From: Drosophila miranda
Taxonomy: Eukaryota; Arthropoda; Insecta; Diptera; Drosophilidae
NCBI RefSeq assembly: GCF_003369915.1
Contig: NC_046674.1
Coordinates: 12,524,001-12,588,000, forward strand
Direction: 5' to 3'
DNA: 64,000 bases
A program made the translations under genes and the position numbers. The notes below the pieces were generated by a model. That model was not told the DNA's origin, made no database searches, and was given only the letters and a program-made list of their open reading frames with translations. This document shows positions 63,205-64,000 of the stretch, one piece after another. Every line of letters begins with the position of its first letter. Position 1 is the first letter of the stretch.

Positions 63205-63452
63205 CCAATAGGATATCACTGCATCCCGAGCCGGAATGGGAGCTCAGCGAGGAGATGTGGCCGTCCGAGGGGCTCTGGGGCGCCTCTCTCAGTGGGCTGC
63301 TGGGCGTGGTTGGGGGCGTATTCAGGCAACGCTGGCTGCCCAAAGCTGTGGCTGTGGCTGCTGCTGTGGCTGCTGCTGCTGCTGCTGCTGCGGATGATGT
63401 CGATCCAGTTGGGGATTCAATCTTGAAGTAGCTCCCAATGACAACGGGCAGT
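63205..63452 (-). CDS. Internal coding exon, possible alternative 5' exon of Eip78C
   Basis: A 248-nt open exon with good borders: acceptor ATACTTACAG before 63452 and donor GTAAGC after 63205. It reads LPVVIGSYFKIESPTGSTSS, a polyalanine run, then NTPPTTPSSPLREAPQSPSD and SSHSGSGCSDILL. The Ser/Pro-rich style is like the N-terminal region of a nuclear receptor. It leaves one base (G), exactly the phase needed to join Eip78C exon 2 at 54981, where G+AG makes the same Glu as the known first exon does. It could instead belong to an unrelated gene extending beyond the right edge. Its upstream exon is not visible here. Coding is likely; assignment to Eip78C is inference. Confidence 0.6.
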
Positions 63453-64000
63453 CTGTAAGTATATCACGATATACTATATGTATTTAAAATATTATATATA
63501 CATATACATATTTGCTGCTCTAATTGCCTCAATTTCAATGTCAAAGGTAATTGCTAACAGGAGAACCGCCAAGTTGCTTAAAAATTCAAGTAATTATCTT
63601 TAGCTCAAGGCTCCTCCTGCCATCACTAACGACCCCCAATGCCGGGCCGAAGCTAAGGCATTCCCCTCCCTTATTTATTTTCTTTGCACGTCTTCTACTT
63701 ATTCTACTTCAAAACCCCATCCCCAAACCCTCCCCTCCCTCTCGCCTTTACGTAATTGATTGGAAAAATGGCCATTCATGTTAAGTGCAGGAGGCTATGG
63801 CCATTCATTCCCAAAGAGATAGCAAGAAGGGGCACGAGAAAGAGAGAGGGGGGAAAGGGGGAGAGCGAAAGAGAGCCCCTGTATTGGCCATCTCTCTGCT
63901 GGCACAATTCTTAGCTCGTTTTGCCTCGTAATTGGCCATTTTCCCTAGTCCGGCTCGGGCCAGAATTTATTGAATATCAACGTCGTTGGCTGGCGGTTCC
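63453..64000. other. Upstream flank to the window end
   Basis: No supported coding feature. A TATA-rich stretch (63470-63510) and a GA-rich stretch (63830-63875) are present. If the exon at 63205-63452 is real, this is its preceding intron on the minus strand. Confidence 0.5.

Overview
The window is nuclear DNA of a Drosophila-type fly. Genes have short GT-AG introns (57-70 nt is common), Drosophila promoter motifs (TATCGATA, TATA plus TCAGT) and very microsatellite-rich noncoding DNA. The gene set (pumpless, acetyl-CoA synthetase, two inositol monophosphatases, Eip78C, a cuticle protein) matches D. melanogaster polytene region 78C. The abundance of CA, GA and CAG microsatellites suggests a species other than D. 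melanogaster, but the species cannot be fixed from this window.

Layout. 1-431: 3' part of an RR-1 cuticle protein (+). 3214-6251: large C2H2 zinc-finger protein with an N-terminal ZAD-like domain (-). 7643-9874: four-pass membrane protein of unknown function (+). 10910-11561: ppl, glycine cleavage H protein (+). 12536-18941: AcCoAS (+). 20426-22684: inositol monophosphatase paralogue with a long N-terminal extension and one altered metal ligand (+). 24057-25061: ordinary inositol monophosphatase (+). 27711-58779: Eip78C, an ecdysone-induced nuclear receptor (-), with a 25.4-kb intron between its DNA-binding and ligand-binding exons. A secreted chitin-binding protein gene (33159-33977, -) sits in that intron with its own TATA/Inr promoter. 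63205-63452: a further coding exon (-), phase-compatible with the Eip78C DNA-binding exon and possibly an alternative 5' exon.

ppl and AcCoAS are metabolic housekeeping genes: a mitochondrial lipoyl carrier and the enzyme making acetyl-CoA. The two inositol phosphatases look like a tandem duplication in which one copy diverged. Eip78C is a transcription factor of the ecdysone response. From 29 to 64 kb the sequence is almost all Eip78C intron and upstream DNA, packed with simple repeats. Most long open frames there are low-complexity and not genes.

The most notable observations are the Asp-to-His change in the extended phosphatase, a perfect 26-bp-arm hairpin in an intron, a diverged repeat family shared by 10.5 and 23.5 kb, the self-contained nested chitin-binding gene, and the extra exon upstream of Eip78C. 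I saw no tRNA, rRNA or CRISPR array and no intact transposon.
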